Source: Pseudomonas protegens CHA0
GTDB taxonomy: Bacteria; Pseudomonadota; Gammaproteobacteria; Pseudomonadales; Pseudomonadaceae
Length of the DNA: 64,000 bases
Assembly: GCF_000397205.1 (NCBI RefSeq)
Contig: NC_021237.1
Coordinates: 4,881,501 to 4,945,500 of the forward strand
Direction: 5' to 3'
This document shows positions 35,727 to 46,242 of this stretch, one piece after another; the first letter of the stretch is position 1, and each line of letters begins with the position of its first letter. The notes under the pieces are model-generated. The model worked only from the letters and a program-made list of their open reading frames with translations, had not been told where the DNA came from and searched no databases. A program made the translations under genes and the position numbers.

Positions 35727-36701
35727 TTACTGCTGCAAATCGTAGGTCGCGTTGGACATTGTTGTCACAGGCGCTGTCGTCGGCACGGCGATCTCCACCG
35801 GCAAGCCATCTTCGGCTGCCACTACATCACGCACCACATCCCAGTTCATGCGCAGGTTGTTAGCCAGGTCCTCACGCTTGAGCAAGGCATTGATCACTGC
35901 GGTGTGCTTGTCGACCACCGAAGGATTGCCTTTGTCATCCAACGGCGTATGAGCTTCCAGGTAGACTTTCCCGCCGCTGATACCGAACTTGTACGGATCG
36001 TTGATGATGCGCACCGAAGTTCCCACTGGCACCATGCCGGCCATTTCCAGCACGTTGTTGTTGAGCATGCGGAAACAACCGTGGCTGGTGCGCATGCCGA
36101 TACCGAACTTCTTGTTCGAACCGTGAATCAGGTAACCCGGCGTGCCAAGTGTGAACTTGAATGGCCCCAAGGGGTTGTCCGGCCCGGCCGGTACCACGTT
36201 CGGCAAGGGGTCACCGTCGGCGGCATGCTCGGCCTTGATCGACGCCGGGGGCGTCCAGGTCGGATTCGGGGTTTTCGCGGTAATGCTGGTGTGCGCGATC
36301 GGTGACCCCCAGCCTTCACGACCAATACCCAGCGGGAAGGTGTAGACCACGTTCCGACCCTTGGGGTAGTAGTACAGTCGATACTCGGCCAGGTTGATCA
36401 CGATGCCTTCGCGCGGCCCGGGCGGCAGAATGAAACGCGTAGGCAGGATCACCTCGGTGCCCGCCCCCGGCAGCCATGGATCGACCCCCGGGTTGGCCGC
36501 GACCATTTCCAGGTAACCCAGGTCGTAGGTCGTGCCCAGGTCGGCGAAGGTATCCTCGTACTTGGCCTTGATCACCTGTACCTGGCCGACGATGTCTTCA
36601 CCCGGCGGCGGTAGAGGCAATTCCAATGCGGCAACAGGACCGGCCACACACAAGGCGGCGAGTGTCAGGCAGCGGGTGACGACAGGGAGGCGGGGCAACA
36701 T
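35727..36701 (-). CDS. L,D-transpeptidase (YkuD/ErfK family)
   Basis: A 324-residue secreted enzyme that crosslinks peptidoglycan or anchors Lpp-type lipoprotein to it. A signal peptide (VVTRCLTLAALCVAGPVAA) precedes a LysM-like region (TYDLGYLEMVAANPGVDPWLP) and the YkuD catalytic domain with IHGSNKKFGIGMRTSHGCFRM, holding the catalytic His and Cys (SHGC). Start at 36701 (MLPRLP) has AAGGATTATCC upstream; ATG 36719 is an alternative. Convergent to oprI, whose product is a plausible substrate; this pairing is inferred. Confidence 0.92.
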   Translation of the reverse strand: MLPRLPVVTRCLTLAALCVAGPVAALELPLPPPGEDIVGQVQVIKAKYEDTFADLGTTYDLGYLEMVAANPGVDPWLPGAGTEVILPTRFILPPGPREGIVINLAEYRLYYYPKGRNVVYTFPLGIGREGWGSPIAHTSITAKTPNPTWTPPASIKAEHAADGDPLPNVVPAGPDNPLGPFKFTLGTPGYLIHGSNKKFGIGMRTSHGCFRMLNNNVLEMAGMVPVGTSVRIINDPYKFGISGGKVYLEAHTPLDDKGNPSVVDKHTAVINALLKREDLANNLRMNWDVVRDVVAAEDGLPVEIAVPTTAPVTTMSNATYDLQQ

Positions 36702-36835
36702 CCGGATAATCCTTCGCATGAACAACGAATGAAAGAAACACGATTGTACACCCCGCCCTCCGGCTTCGGCAGCCAGGCCGGGGAGACAAGCGCAGACACA
36801 TGAATTCCCTGTCGAAACGGCCTGCTGGCGACCGC

Positions 36836-37129
36836 CTACAACTCGAAACGCAGCTCAGGCCAGATTGGCGGAGTGCCACGTTTTTGCGACTCCAGAATCG
36901 CCCGGCACAACGGGCAGAGTCGCTGGTCCTGGAAAATCGTCCGATCCACGCTCGACCAGCGCGGTTGCGCGGGCAACAAAGTGCCGCACAAGGTGCGGTC
37001 GGCAGAGCCGCCCAACTCCAGTTGACGCGTCACCAGATGCACCCGAACTTCCTGGCAGGCGAACAGGTCAAGCTGCTCATCAGGCTCGATCAGTTGATAG
37101 GCAAACAGGGACCAGGCGGGACGCGGCAT
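36836..37129 (-). CDS. Conserved small protein with CxxC, unknown
   Basis: A 97-residue cytoplasmic protein with CGTLLPAQP and, near the C-terminus, LCPLCRAILE, a CxxC that with the earlier cysteines may bind zinc. Ribosome site GGAG lies eight bases before the ATG at 37129. It is downstream of tesA on the same strand, 57 bp apart. I do not recognise a named family; it resembles conserved Pseudomonas hypotheticals of this neighbourhood. Confidence 0.75.
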   Translation of the reverse strand: MPRPAWSLFAYQLIEPDEQLDLFACQEVRVHLVTRQLELGGSADRTLCGTLLPAQPRWSSVDRTIFQDQRLCPLCRAILESQKRGTPPIWPELRFEL

Positions 37130-37185
37130 CGGGGGCTCCAAATCGGGGGCGCCACATTAGCCGAAACACTGTCACTAGAAAAGCG

Positions 37186-37791
37186 TCAAAGCAGCGGTTT
37201 TAGCGTCGGCCAGACATTTTCCAGCAACTTGCCCTGGGCCGCTGCCGCAGGGTGCAGACCGTCTGCCTGCATCAGTTCGGGATGCCCCCCGACCCCGTCA
37301 AGAAAAAACGGCACCAAGGCCACCTTTTTTTCGCTGGCCAACTGGCTGTAGACCTGGGAAAAGGCCTGGGTATAGCGCACGCCATAGTTGGGCGGCAATT
37401 GCATGCCTAAAAGCAGCACCTTGGCACCCTGGGCCTGGGAGCTGTCGATCATCGAAGCAAGATTTTGTTGCAATTGCCGGGGCGGCTGGCCGCGTAAGCC
37501 ATCGTTACCCCCCAACTCGAGAATCACCACTTCAGGCTTATGCTCTGCAAGCAGCGCCGGCAGCCGCGCCTGGCCCCCGGCACTGGTGTCACCACTGACC
37601 GAGGCATTGACTACCCTGTCGGTAAAACCCTGGTCCTTGAGCCTCTTTTCCAGCAGGGCTACCCAGCCCTGACGGGTATCCAGGCCGAAAGCCGCACTGA
37701 TACTATCGCCAACGATCAGGACCGTACCCGCCGCTGCGTTCTGGGCCATGCACATCAAGGCCAGGCCGGCACTCAAAAACCATACACGCAT
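37186..37791 (-). CDS. tesA: TesA-like SGNH lysophospholipase/arylesterase
   Basis: A 201-residue secreted SGNH hydrolase. The signal peptide (VWFLSAGLALMCMAQNAAA) is followed by block I VLIVGDSISAAFGL (nucleophile Ser), VVNASVSGDTSAGG (Gly), ELGGNDGLRG (Asn) and DGLHPAAAA (Asp/His), the full catalytic set of TesA. Start at 37791 follows GGAGAATCCG. Its start codon lies 11 bp from that of the divergent ABC transporter. Confidence 0.94.
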   Translation of the reverse strand: MRVWFLSAGLALMCMAQNAAAGTVLIVGDSISAAFGLDTRQGWVALLEKRLKDQGFTDRVVNASVSGDTSAGGQARLPALLAEHKPEVVILELGGNDGLRGQPPRQLQQNLASMIDSSQAQGAKVLLLGMQLPPNYGVRYTQAFSQVYSQLASEKKVALVPFFLDGVGGHPELMQADGLHPAAAAQGKLLENVWPTLKPLL

Positions 37792-37801
37792 CGGATTCTC
37801 C

Positions 37802-38485
37802 ATGGGCGCAAGCATTCTCACTGCGCGGAACCTTAGCAAAGTGGTTCCCAGCGCGGAAGGTGAACTGACCATCCTGCATGAACTCAGCCTCGAGCTGAAC
37901 CAGGGCGACAGCCTGGCCATCGTCGGCGCCTCCGGCTCCGGCAAATCGACCCTGCTTGGCTTGCTGGCGGGGCTCGACCTGCCCAGCAGCGGCGAAGTCA
38001 CCCTCGCCGGCCAGGCCCTGAGCCAGCTGGACGAGGATCAGCGGGCCCGTATCCGGGCCGAGCATGTAGGGTTTGTCTTTCAGTCCTTCCAATTGCTCGA
38101 CAGCCTCAATGCCCTGGAAAACGTCATGCTGCCCCTGGAGCTGGACGGCCGTCGCGATGCCCGCGAGCGGGCCACCGAACTGCTGCAGCGGGTTGGCCTT
38201 GGCCAGCGCCTTAGCCACTCGCCACGCCAGCTTTCCGGTGGCGAACAACAGCGGGTAGCCATTGCCCGGGCCTTCGCTGCCGAACCCGATGTGCTGTTTG
38301 CCGATGAACCCACCGGCAACCTCGACAGCCATACCGGTGAACGCATCAGTGACCTGCTGTTCGAACTCAACAAGGAAAGCGGCACCACCCTGGTGCTGGT
38401 GACCCATGATGAACGCCTGGCCCATCGTTGCCGGCGCCTGATCCGTCTTGAAGCGGGCCTGCTGGTCGCCCCTCTGGAGCCCTGA
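37802..38485 (+). CDS. ABC transporter ATP-binding protein, YbbA type
   Basis: A 227-residue LolD/YbbA-type ATPase: Walker [15 protein letters not shown]-loop FVFQSFQLL, signature [14 protein letters not shown] and Walker [14 protein letters not shown]. With the next gene it makes a YbbA-YbbP transporter, typically beside tesA. Its start at 37802 leaves almost no room for a leader, as the divergent tesA starts at 37791. Stop overlaps the permease start (TGATG). Confidence 0.92.
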   Translation: MGASILTARNLSKVVPSAEGELTILHELSLELNQGDSLAIVGASGSGKSTLLGLLAGLDLPSSGEVTLAGQALSQLDEDQRARIRAEHVGFVFQSFQLLDSLNALENVMLPLELDGRRDARERATELLQRVGLGQRLSHSPRQLSGGEQQRVAIARAFAAEPDVLFADEPTGNLDSHTGERISDLLFELNKESGTTLVLVTHDERLAHRCRRLIRLEAGLLVAPLEP

Positions 38486-40989
38486 TGGCACGTCTGCCGC
38501 TGCCGCGCCTGTTCAGCCTCGCTGTCCGCCAACTGTTGCGCGATGCCCGTGCCGGAGAGTTGCGGGTACTGTTCTTCGCCTTGCTGGTAGCGGTTGCGGC
38601 CAGCACGGCCATCGGCTACTTCGGTGCACGCTTGAACGGCGCCATGCTGTTACGCGCCACCGAGTTCCTCGGCGCCGATCTGCTGCTGGAAGGCAGTTCC
38701 CCAGCACGCCCGGAGCAGCTCGACAGCGGCCTGAAACTGGGGCTGGATCATGCGCGGATAGTCGAGTTCTCCAGCGTCATTGCCACCGACCATGCGATCC
38801 AGCTCTCCAGCATCAAGGCCGTCGACGAAGCCTACCCCCTGAGGGGGCAGCTCAAGAGTGCCGCAGCCCCTTATGGGGTCGAGGAGCCCGGCGGCGGTCC
38901 CGCGCCCGGAGACGCCTGGGTCGAACCGCGCTTGCTGACTGCGCTGGACCTCAAGATCGGCGACAGCATCGACGTCGGCATGAAAACCTTGCGCCTGGCC
39001 AGGGTACTGACCTACGAGCCTGACCGGGCCGGCAACTTCTACAGCCTGACGCCCCGGGTCCTGATCAACCTGCAAGATCTGCAAGCCACCGGCGTGGTCC
39101 AGCCTGGCAGCCGGGTCAGCTTCAAGGAACTGTGGCGCGGACCGGCTCCGGCGCTTGAGGCCTATCGTCAACAGATCAAGCCGGCGCTGGCCGCCAACCA
39201 GCGGCTGCAGGATGCCCGCGATGGCAACCAGCAGATCGGTGGAGCCCTGGGCAAGGCCGAACGTTATCTGAACATGGCCAGCCTGGTAGCGGTGCTGCTG
39301 TCAGGGGTTGCAGTAGCCTTGTCGGCCAATCGCTTCGCCGCGCGACGCTTTGATGCCAGTGCCCTGCTTCGTTGCCTGGGCCTCTCACGCCGGGAAACCA
39401 TGCTGCTGTTCAGCGTACAGCTAGGCGTTCTGGGTCTGCTGGCCAGCCTCAGTGGGGCGTTGCTGGGATGGCTGGCCCAGCTCGGCCTGTTTTACCTGCT
39501 ACATGACCTGCTGCCCAACGACGTACCACCCGGGGGATTGCTACCCGCCATCGCCGGCATCGGTACCGGGCTGGTGGCCCTGGCCGGATTCGCCTTGCCG
39601 CCCCTGGCTGCGCTGGGACGGGTGCCGCCTTTGCGCGTACTGCGGCGCGACCTGCTGCCAATCCCCTCCAGCACCTGGATGATCTACGGCGCCGCTCTGT
39701 TGGCCCTGGGCCTGATCATGTGGCGCTTGAGCCTGGACCTGGTGCTGACCTTCGCCCTGCTGGGCGGTGGCCTGCTGGCGGCACTGGTATTGGGTGGCTT
39801 GTTGCTGTTGCTGTTGCAAAGCCTGCGGCGCCTGCTGGCCCGCGCCGCCCTGCCGTGGCGCCTGGGCCTGGGCCAGTTGCTGCGTCACCCCCTGGCCGCG
39901 GCCGGGCAATCCCTGGCTTTCGGCCTGATTCTGTTGTCCATGGCGCTGATTGCCCTGCTGCGGGGCGAACTGCTGAACATCTGGCAAAACCAATTGCCGA
40001 AAAATGCCCCCAACTACTTCGCACTGAACATTCTGCCGGCGGAAAAACAGGCCTTCAGCGAGCGCCTGGTGCAGCTCTCCGCCCCTTCGGCGCCCTTGTA
40101 CCCCGTGGTTCCGGGGCGCCTGGTGAGCATCAATGGCGAGCCGGTAAGGGAGATCGTCAGCAAGGATTCCAGCGGTGATCGGGCCATACAACGCGATCTG
40201 AGCCTGACCTGGGCCGCCGATCTGCCCAGCGGCAACAGCATTATCGAGGGCAGTTGGTGGTCAGCCCAGCCGGATGACGGGTTGCCCGGCGTCTCGGTCG
40301 AGGCCAAGGTGGCGCAGAGCCTGAAGCTTAAGCTGGGTGATCACCTGACCTTCACGGTCGCCGGCGCCAACCGGGAGGCCCGGGTCACCAGCCTGCGCAG
40401 CATCAACTGGGACAACTTCCAGCCGAACTTCTTCATGATCTTCCAACCGGGCACCTTGAAGGATCTGCCCGCAACCTACTTGACCAGCTTCTACCTGAGT
40501 CCTGGTCACGATCAGCAGATTGTCGAGCTGTCCCGGGCCTTCCCGGCCGTGACCATCCTTCAGGTCGAAGCCCTGCTGGAACAACTGCGCAGCATCCTGG
40601 CCCAGGTCACCCTGGCGGTGGAGTATGTGTTGCTGTTTGTCCTGGCGGCAGGAATGGCAGTGCTGTTTTCCGGACTCCAGGCCACCCTGGACGAACGCAT
40701 TCGCCAGGGGGCGCTGCTGCGTGCCCTCGGGGCCGAGCGGCAACTGCTGGTGAAAGCCAGGCGGATCGAGTTCGGCCTGCTGGGCGCAGTCAGCGGCCTG
40801 CTGGCGGCACTGGGGTGCGAACTGGTCAGCCTGGTGCTCTACCGGTTCGCTTTCGATCTGCCCTGGCACCCGCATCCATGGCTGTTACTGTTGCCTCTGG
40901 TGGGGGCGCTGCTAGTAGGCGGGGCGGGAGTTTTCGGTACCCGTCGAGCATTGAACGCCAGCCCGCTGAATGTATTGCGCGAAGGTTGA
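38485..40989 (+). CDS. ABC transporter permease, YbbP/FtsX type
   Basis: An 834-residue inner-membrane permease with the duplicated FtsX/MacB-like core: an N-terminal membrane segment ([19 protein letters not shown]), a periplasmic domain to ~260, four or more membrane segments at 260-420, a second periplasmic domain and a final three-helix core. Full length for YbbP. Coupled to the ATPase by a one-base overlap. The transported molecule is not known for the family. Confidence 0.92.
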   Translation: MARLPLPRLFSLAVRQLLRDARAGELRVLFFALLVAVAASTAIGYFGARLNGAMLLRATEFLGADLLLEGSSPARPEQLDSGLKLGLDHARIVEFSSVIATDHAIQLSSIKAVDEAYPLRGQLKSAAAPYGVEEPGGGPAPGDAWVEPRLLTALDLKIGDSIDVGMKTLRLARVLTYEPDRAGNFYSLTPRVLINLQDLQATGVVQPGSRVSFKELWRGPAPALEAYRQQIKPALAANQRLQDARDGNQQIGGALGKAERYLNMASLVAVLLSGVAVALSANRFAARRFDASALLRCLGLSRRETMLLFSVQLGVLGLLASLSGALLGWLAQLGLFYLLHDLLPNDVPPGGLLPAIAGIGTGLVALAGFALPPLAALGRVPPLRVLRRDLLPIPSSTWMIYGAALLALGLIMWRLSLDLVLTFALLGGGLLAALVLGGLLLLLLQSLRRLLARAALPWRLGLGQLLRHPLAAAGQSLAFGLILLSMALIALLRGELLNIWQNQLPKNAPNYFALNILPAEKQAFSERLVQLSAPSAPLYPVVPGRLVSINGEPVREIVSKDSSGDRAIQRDLSLTWAADLPSGNSIIEGSWWSAQPDDGLPGVSVEAKVAQSLKLKLGDHLTFTVAGANREARVTSLRSINWDNFQPNFFMIFQPGTLKDLPATYLTSFYLSPGHDQQIVELSRAFPAVTILQVEALLEQLRSILAQVTLAVEYVLLFVLAAGMAVLFSGLQATLDERIRQGALLRALGAERQLLVKARRIEFGLLGAVSGLLAALGCELVSLVLYRFAFDLPWHPHPWLLLLPLVGALLVGGAGVFGTRRALNASPLNVLREG

Positions 40990-40996
40990 AAGCCCA

Positions 40997-41024
40997 AGGC
41001 TCGCCTGCCCAGGTCGGCGAGCCT
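40997..41024. terminator. Shared hairpin at the ends of ybbP-like and greB genes
   Basis: AGGCTCGCC and GGCGAGCCT form a 9-bp stem; it overlaps the greB stop codon. No clear T-run, so termination strength is uncertain. Confidence 0.55.
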
Positions 41025-41496
41025 ACTTCACATAATCGATCTGGTTGATCCACCAGCAGGTTTCACCTGCCGGGGTGTGGACAACGGCCTCGTCACCCAC
41101 TTCCTTCTTCAGTAACGCCCTGGCCATGGGCGAGTCGATGGAGATGTAGTCCTTGCGCAGGTAGATCTCGTCGTAACCGACGATACGAAAGCGCTTGATC
41201 TCGGCCGCCTCGTTTTCGACTTCGACCCAAGCACCAAAGAACACCCGTCCCTCCTGTTCCGGCGCGTAGGAAACCACCTTCATGTCTTCCAGGCGCTTGC
41301 GTATGTAGCGCACCCGACGATCGATTTCCCGCAGAAGCTTCTTGTTGTACTGATAGTCCGCATTCTCGCTGCGATCGCCCAGCGAGGCCGCCCAGGTGAC
41401 CTTCTGCGTGATATCCGGGCGCTTCTCCCGCCATAAATAGTCCAGCTCTTGTTTCAGAGCGTCGTAACCATCCTGTGTGATGAGCTTGGTACTCAA
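41023..41496 (-). CDS. greB: Transcript cleavage factor GreB
   Basis: A 157-residue Gre factor that binds backtracked RNA polymerase. The coiled-coil tip WAASLGDRSENADYQY carries the catalytic acidic pair, and the C-terminal domain has SPMARALLKKEVGDEAVVHTP. YLWREKRPDI distinguishes GreB from GreA. Standalone, convergent with the ABC permease gene. Confidence 0.95.
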   Translation of the reverse strand: MSTKLITQDGYDALKQELDYLWREKRPDITQKVTWAASLGDRSENADYQYNKKLLREIDRRVRYIRKRLEDMKVVSYAPEQEGRVFFGAWVEVENEAAEIKRFRIVGYDEIYLRKDYISIDSPMARALLKKEVGDEAVVHTPAGETCWWINQIDYVK

Positions 41497-41788
41497 TTGG
41501 CTAATCAGCCTCCAGCCTTATGCATGCTGCGCATTAGTTGTATGAGCCGACAAAGCCGGCACGTCATGAGCGGCATCTGCCACCGATCTATGGACATCAC
41601 TATCAGATTTGTCCGATTTAGATTTCAGAGAGGTCAGCCAATCATAGGGCCAAACAGCCGAGCCGTACGGCCCAGGGCATAGGTTCGACAAGAGCGTCGG
41701 CAATCGGCACGCCACACTGCTTGATACCCATTCCCCACAGAGCTAGCCAATAACTACCAACACCTCAAAAACAAAGGGAAAGTACCAC

Positions 41789-42418
41789 ATGGGCAACATC
41801 ATTATCGTCGATGACCATCCACTGATCAGACTGGCCATCAGGTCGGTACTGGATCCTCATCATCACAATATCGTCGCCGAAGCCGACAACGGTGCCGATG
41901 CCGTGCAACTGGTGCGCAAACACCTGCCGGACCTGCTGATCCTCGACCTGGGCATCCCCAACCTGGATGGTTTCTCGGTCATCGCGCACATCAAGTCCGC
42001 CGGGCTGCACGTCAAGACCCTGGTACTGACCTCAAGTGATTCGAAAAACTTCGCCCTGCGCTGCCTGCAAGCCGGAGCCGCAGGCTTTCTGTGCAAGACC
42101 GAGAACCTTCACGAATTGGCCAATGCGGTAAAGGCCATCCTTTCCGGGTACAGCTACTTTCCGGAAGACACCATTAATATCCTGCAGCAGAACACCAACG
42201 CCGCCAACCAGGAGAGTGTGTTGATTTCCCGCCTGACCGACCGCGAAATAACAGTGCTGAAACTGCTGGCTACCGGTCTGAACAACCAGCAGATTGCCGA
42301 TGCGCTGTTGATCAGTCACAAGACCGTCAGCACCTACAAAGTGCGGTTACTCAAGCGTTTCAATGTTTCCAACCTGGTGGCCTTGGCCGAATTGGCCAAA
42401 CGCAATGCCGTTGTTTGA
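41789..42418 (+). CDS. NarL/LuxR-type response regulator, orphan
   Basis: A 209-residue regulator: receiver domain with acidic pair VDDHP, phospho-acceptor Asp53 (LLILDLGIP) and Lys in GFLCKTENL; C-terminal LuxR helix-turn-helix LTDREITVLKLLATGLNNQQIADALLI. No kinase gene is adjacent, so the partner is encoded elsewhere. The 292-bp upstream gap is AT-rich with no visible ORF; AAAGGGAAAG precedes the start. Confidence 0.92.
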   Translation: MGNIIIVDDHPLIRLAIRSVLDPHHHNIVAEADNGADAVQLVRKHLPDLLILDLGIPNLDGFSVIAHIKSAGLHVKTLVLTSSDSKNFALRCLQAGAAGFLCKTENLHELANAVKAILSGYSYFPEDTINILQQNTNAANQESVLISRLTDREITVLKLLATGLNNQQIADALLISHKTVSTYKVRLLKRFNVSNLVALAELAKRNAVV

Positions 42419-42549
42419 TCATCAAGCCATTAATCGCCACCAAATGACGGACAACCGCCACGACTGAAGACGTTCCAGTCGGTTTCTGTTCAATGGAATT
42501 CCGATCTGTACAAGGCGCAGTTCAGCAGCCGTGATGCACTACCGGCGGG

Positions 42550-42870
42550 TCAACTGCTGAACTGGCGGCGGATGATCAACCCCTGGCGAGCGACGCGGGT
42601 CAGTTGCTTGATGACTTCAGCAGCATCCGCTGCACTGGGTGCCGGAATGACCGCCAGATCGAAGCTGTCGCTGGCAAAGCGTGCCAGGGACTCACCTTCT
42701 TCGACAAATTGAATCAGAAATGCCGCTGGGCCCGGGGAACGTCGTGGCCAACCGTCGAGATAACGCAATAGTGTGGGCTGGTGCTTGCCACCCAGGAGGA
42801 TTTTCGGATTGCGCTGGGAAAGACTCGCCGTGATCGGCGCAAGACGTACAAGGGGGCGTGGTGCATTCAT
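42550..42870 (-). CDS. Conserved hypothetical protein
   Basis: A 106-residue protein. Residues ~25-100 (LLGGKHQPTLLRYLDGWPRR, FDLAVIPAPSAADAAEVIKQL) resemble part of a Rossmann-like or methyltransferase-like sheet but no cofactor motif is present. No signal peptide. GCAGAGACAC upstream is not a strong ribosome site. Function unknown; I keep it because codon use and length are gene-like and it stands clear of other genes. Confidence 0.6.
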   Translation of the reverse strand: MNAPRPLVRLAPITASLSQRNPKILLGGKHQPTLLRYLDGWPRRSPGPAAFLIQFVEEGESLARFASDSFDLAVIPAPSAADAAEVIKQLTRVARQGLIIRRQFSS

Positions 42871-43078
42871 CGTATTGTGTCTCTGCCTCAGATTTCTGCC
42901 GGGCAGGTGAGAGGCAACACCGAACCAGCGCTTTAGCGGTATTTCGAAGCCTGACTATAGCTTCTATCAGTGATCTTTCGACTCACCTGGCGCCCCGCAA
43001 GTAGCTGTTTAAATCGGCGCATGAGCAGCATCCTAGAGAAGCCGACAGGTCAGTGTCAAGATTTGTCAGCTACGAAAA

Positions 43079-43098
43079 AGGCCTGCATTCGCAGGCCT
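43079..43098 (-). terminator. Terminator of the DoxX gene
   Basis: On the minus strand AGGCCTGC-GAAT-GCAGGCCT is followed by TTTTCG, 57 bp after the DoxX stop. Confidence 0.75.
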
Positions 43099-43155
43099 GG
43101 GATAACTTTGCCGACGGCTGATCCAGAGCCTCTGGAACACCGCCCGCGCATCGAC

Positions 43156-43590
43156 TTACTTGGCGATTGCCGCATCCAGAGACAGCTTGCCGGCCCCCTC
43201 AATCAGAACTGCGACAGTGCCGCCAAGCAGTGCCAGAGCGAACTCATAACCGTTGTTGGCCATGAACAGGCCATGGCTGATATGCACCGAGAAAATCGCC
43301 ACCAGCAAGGTAAACGACAGGCCCAATGCAGCGGGACGCGCCAGCAGGCCAATGATCAATGCCAGACCGGCAAAGAACTCGGTCCCCCCCGATAACAACG
43401 CCATCAAATAGCCGGGAGCCAGACCGATACTCTCCATCCACTGCGCCGTTCCCGCCAGACCGCCACCACCAAACCAGCCAAAGAGTTTCTGCGAGCCGTG
43501 CGCCACGAAGATGATGCCGACGAAGATCCGCAGTACGGTCAAGCCGTAGCCCGCGCGAGTGCCCAGTAGCTTGTTGGTCAGTGTGCTCAT
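43156..43590 (-). CDS. DoxX-family membrane protein
   Basis: A 144-residue integral membrane protein with four hydrophobic segments and the DoxX signature GLTVLRIFVGIIFVAHGSQKLFGWFGGGG, then GGTEFFAGLALIIGLLARPAALGL. Members serve in quinone-linked oxidoreduction or redox stress; no substrate is established. Monocistronic. Confidence 0.92.
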   Translation of the reverse strand: MSTLTNKLLGTRAGYGLTVLRIFVGIIFVAHGSQKLFGWFGGGGLAGTAQWMESIGLAPGYLMALLSGGTEFFAGLALIIGLLARPAALGLSFTLLVAIFSVHISHGLFMANNGYEFALALLGGTVAVLIEGAGKLSLDAAIAK

Positions 43591-43693
43591 GCTGTGTAGT
43601 CCTGTGTGAAGGTAGGAAAGTTGGCCGCCATACTAATCAGTTTTAATCATGTTAAAAGCGGAAATTACTCAAGCTAATAATCGATTTTTTAGA

Positions 43694-45115
43694 TTATTTA
43701 CGTGACGCAACTTTTCGCTCCGGAGGCTCCAGGGAGTCTCGTTCACGATCAAAGGCCAGATAGTATTTGTTGACGCTATTAACATAGCTGACGGCCCCCA
43801 TGCCCACTTGCTCCATGGCGATGCGCTCCACCTGGAAGAACCACTGGTTGGGGTTGAGCCCCCGCCGCCGGGCTTCACTGCGCATACCCTGCACCCGCTC
43901 CGGCCCCATGTTGTAGGCCGCCAGCACAAATGCCATGCGCTCGCGCTCATTGAGTTTGGGGCTGGCAAAAAATTTACGGCGAATCATCGCCAGGTACTTG
44001 GCCCCTGCCTGCACATTGCTATCTACGGACTGAATATTGTTGACCCCGACCCGCTGCGCTGCCGAAGGCGTGATCTGCATCAGCCCGGTAGGGCCGCTGC
44101 CGCTTCTGGAAGGGGGTTGCAACGCTGACTCCTTGAACGCCAGCGCCGCCAGGTTCAGCCAGTCCATGCCCTGTTCGCCGGCATGCTTCTGCAAAACCGG
44201 ACGCAGTTTTTCCAGACGCTGACGGTCGGCCCGGGCCAGGGGATAGTGCACCTGATACTGGCGTCGGTAGATACGCAGGAACGCCACATCCTGATCCGCC
44301 GGCGCCTTATAGGTCTTGAGGAAGCGGTCGATACTCGCCCGCAGCATCGACGCATCGCGCCGGACAAACCAGTGTTCTTCACCCGGCTCACTGATCTTCA
44401 ACTGCCTGTCCAAACGCAATTTGGGCAGGATCTTGCTCCAGCGTTCGGCAATCGGCTGCTCGACAACCGTCAGGTGGAAAATACCGCCCTGGACCATTTC
44501 CAGCACATCCTCCACCGCCAGGCTGGGGTCGACCCACTCCACCTTGATCGGCGCCAGCTTGTGCAGGGCCAGCTTCTGATTGATCTGGCTGACCGCGTCC
44601 CCCGCCGCACTACCGGTAGTCAGGGTCAGGGTCTTGCCGGACAGCTGTTCGATCCGTGTATAACGGCGCTCACCCTTGATCCCGACTAGCAGCAGGGGAA
44701 CATTACTGACGATCGGGTCGCTGGAGCTGACCGCATTTCCGGGCTGGGCTTCCAGCAGCTCACCAGGCGCCACCAGGTCGCCCTCGCCCCGCTGCAATGC
44801 ACCCAGCAATTGATCCTTGGCTTTGGGAATGATCTTCAGGCTGATTTCCTGGCCGTCGCGAGCATGGCCATTGAGGTACTGCTCGAACGAGCGCAGGCGG
44901 TGGTACTCGACACCTATGGCCTGGCCCTGGACTTCTCCGGAGCTATTGCGGCTCTGATTGACCAGCACCCGGAGTACCCGGCTGCTGCGGATTTCCGCCA
45001 GGTCGCGCACTTTTCCCGTGGCGTGTGCTTCCAGTGGCCCGGGCAAGCGCGCCAGCGCCGGCGAGGGCAGCAGCAATGACAGGCACAGCGCGAGCAATAT
45101 CGAGGATCGGGTCAT
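43694..45115 (-). CDS. mltF2: Membrane-bound lytic transglycosylase, MltF type
   Basis: A 473-residue periplasmic enzyme: signal peptide (SILLALCLSLLLPSPALA), an amino-acid-binding-like (SBP_bac_3) domain at ~45-270, then an SLT catalytic domain with AFKESALQPPSRSGSGPTGLMQITPSAAQRVGV, the Glu of FKES being catalytic. It cleaves peptidoglycan to 1,6-anhydromuropeptides. The start at 45115 follows GGAGAACGG; a 49-residue extension is unsupported. P. aeruginosa has two MltF proteins; neighbourhood with tatD suggests this is the second, from memory. Confidence 0.88.
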   Translation of the reverse strand: MTRSSILLALCLSLLLPSPALARLPGPLEAHATGKVRDLAEIRSSRVLRVLVNQSRNSSGEVQGQAIGVEYHRLRSFEQYLNGHARDGQEISLKIIPKAKDQLLGALQRGEGDLVAPGELLEAQPGNAVSSSDPIVSNVPLLLVGIKGERRYTRIEQLSGKTLTLTTGSAAGDAVSQINQKLALHKLAPIKVEWVDPSLAVEDVLEMVQGGIFHLTVVEQPIAERWSKILPKLRLDRQLKISEPGEEHWFVRRDASMLRASIDRFLKTYKAPADQDVAFLRIYRRQYQVHYPLARADRQRLEKLRPVLQKHAGEQGMDWLNLAALAFKESALQPPSRSGSGPTGLMQITPSAAQRVGVNNIQSVDSNVQAGAKYLAMIRRKFFASPKLNERERMAFVLAAYNMGPERVQGMRSEARRRGLNPNQWFFQVERIAMEQVGMGAVSYVNSVNKYYLAFDRERDSLEPPERKVASRK

Positions 45116-45350
45116 CCGTTCTCCGCAAAGAATACTGTTCAACCCTTCGTCGCTTTTTGAAGAATTGATTGCCAGAAACAGAGCGCCTTGAGCGCTGGCA
45201 AGCTGCGAAAGACCCGTGCAATGGCGCTGAAGAACGTGGCCGTTGCTCTGGTCCGGCAGCAAAAGACAGCTATAACTCGTTGTAGTTCTTGGTTTTTCTT
45301 ATAAATCTACAGCTCTGATATGCTTTCCGGCCGCAGGCGGAGATAGCACC

Positions 45351-46157
45351 ATGCAACTCATCGATATCGGCGTCAACCTGACCAATCCCAGTTTTGCCGA
45401 AAAACACCAAGCCGTTCTCAATCGTGCTTATGAGGCTGGGGTGTGCCAGTTGGTCCTCACCGGAACCAGCGTCGAAGGCAGTGAACAGGCCCTGGAGTTG
45501 TGCCAGAAACTGGACGCCGACGGGCAGAGACTGTTTGCCACCGCCGGGCTGCATCCCCACAGCGCCAGCGACTGGAATGCCGACAGCCCGCGACGCTTGC
45601 GCGCTCTACTTGGAGAGCCACGGGTACGCGCCGTGGGCGAATGTGGCCTGGACTTCAACCGGGACTTCTCTCCCCGCCCGCAACAGGAAAAAGTCCTGGA
45701 AGAACACCTGGCCCTGGCTGTCGAGTTGCAGTTGCCAGTGTTTCTCCACGAACGTGACGCCAACCAGCGCTTGCTGGACATCCTGCGGGATTTCCGTGAT
45801 CGCTTGCCGGCTGCTGTAGTCCACTGCTTTACCGGTGAACAAAAGGCCCTGTTCAGCTACCTCGATTTGGACCTGCACATCGGCATCACTGGCTGGATCT
45901 GCGACGAACGCCGCGGCACCCACCTGCACCCGCTGGTACGCGACATCCCCCGCGGGCGCCTGATGCTGGAAAGTGATGCCCCCTATCTGCTTCCCCGCAG
46001 CTTGCGGCCAAAGCCGAAAAATGGTCGTAACGAACCAGCCTATCTGACCGAGGTTTTACGAGAAGTTGCATTGCACCGCGGTGAAACCCTGGAAGACCTT
46101 GCAAGCCACAGTACCGCCTGCTCTCGGGCGTTTTTTCGCTTGCCAGAGATTGCTTGA
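45351..46157 (+). CDS. tatD: TatD-family metal-dependent DNase
   Basis: A 268-residue TIM-barrel hydrolase (3'-5' DNase/RNase in E. coli). Motifs: [44 protein letters not shown] (metal Glu), [17 protein letters not shown] and [13 protein letters not shown] (metal Asp). Full length. Divergent from the transglycosylase gene. Confidence 0.95.
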   Translation: MQLIDIGVNLTNPSFAEKHQAVLNRAYEAGVCQLVLTGTSVEGSEQALELCQKLDADGQRLFATAGLHPHSASDWNADSPRRLRALLGEPRVRAVGECGLDFNRDFSPRPQQEKVLEEHLALAVELQLPVFLHERDANQRLLDILRDFRDRLPAAVVHCFTGEQKALFSYLDLDLHIGITGWICDERRGTHLHPLVRDIPRGRLMLESDAPYLLPRSLRPKPKNGRNEPAYLTEVLREVALHRGETLEDLASHSTACSRAFFRLPEIA

Positions 46158-46242
46158 CCCACATCAAGATTTTTCCGAGATCATGGCGGCACAATAATGG
46201 CACCTTGCCAATACTGTTTCGCTCAATCAGAGAAGACCTTCC

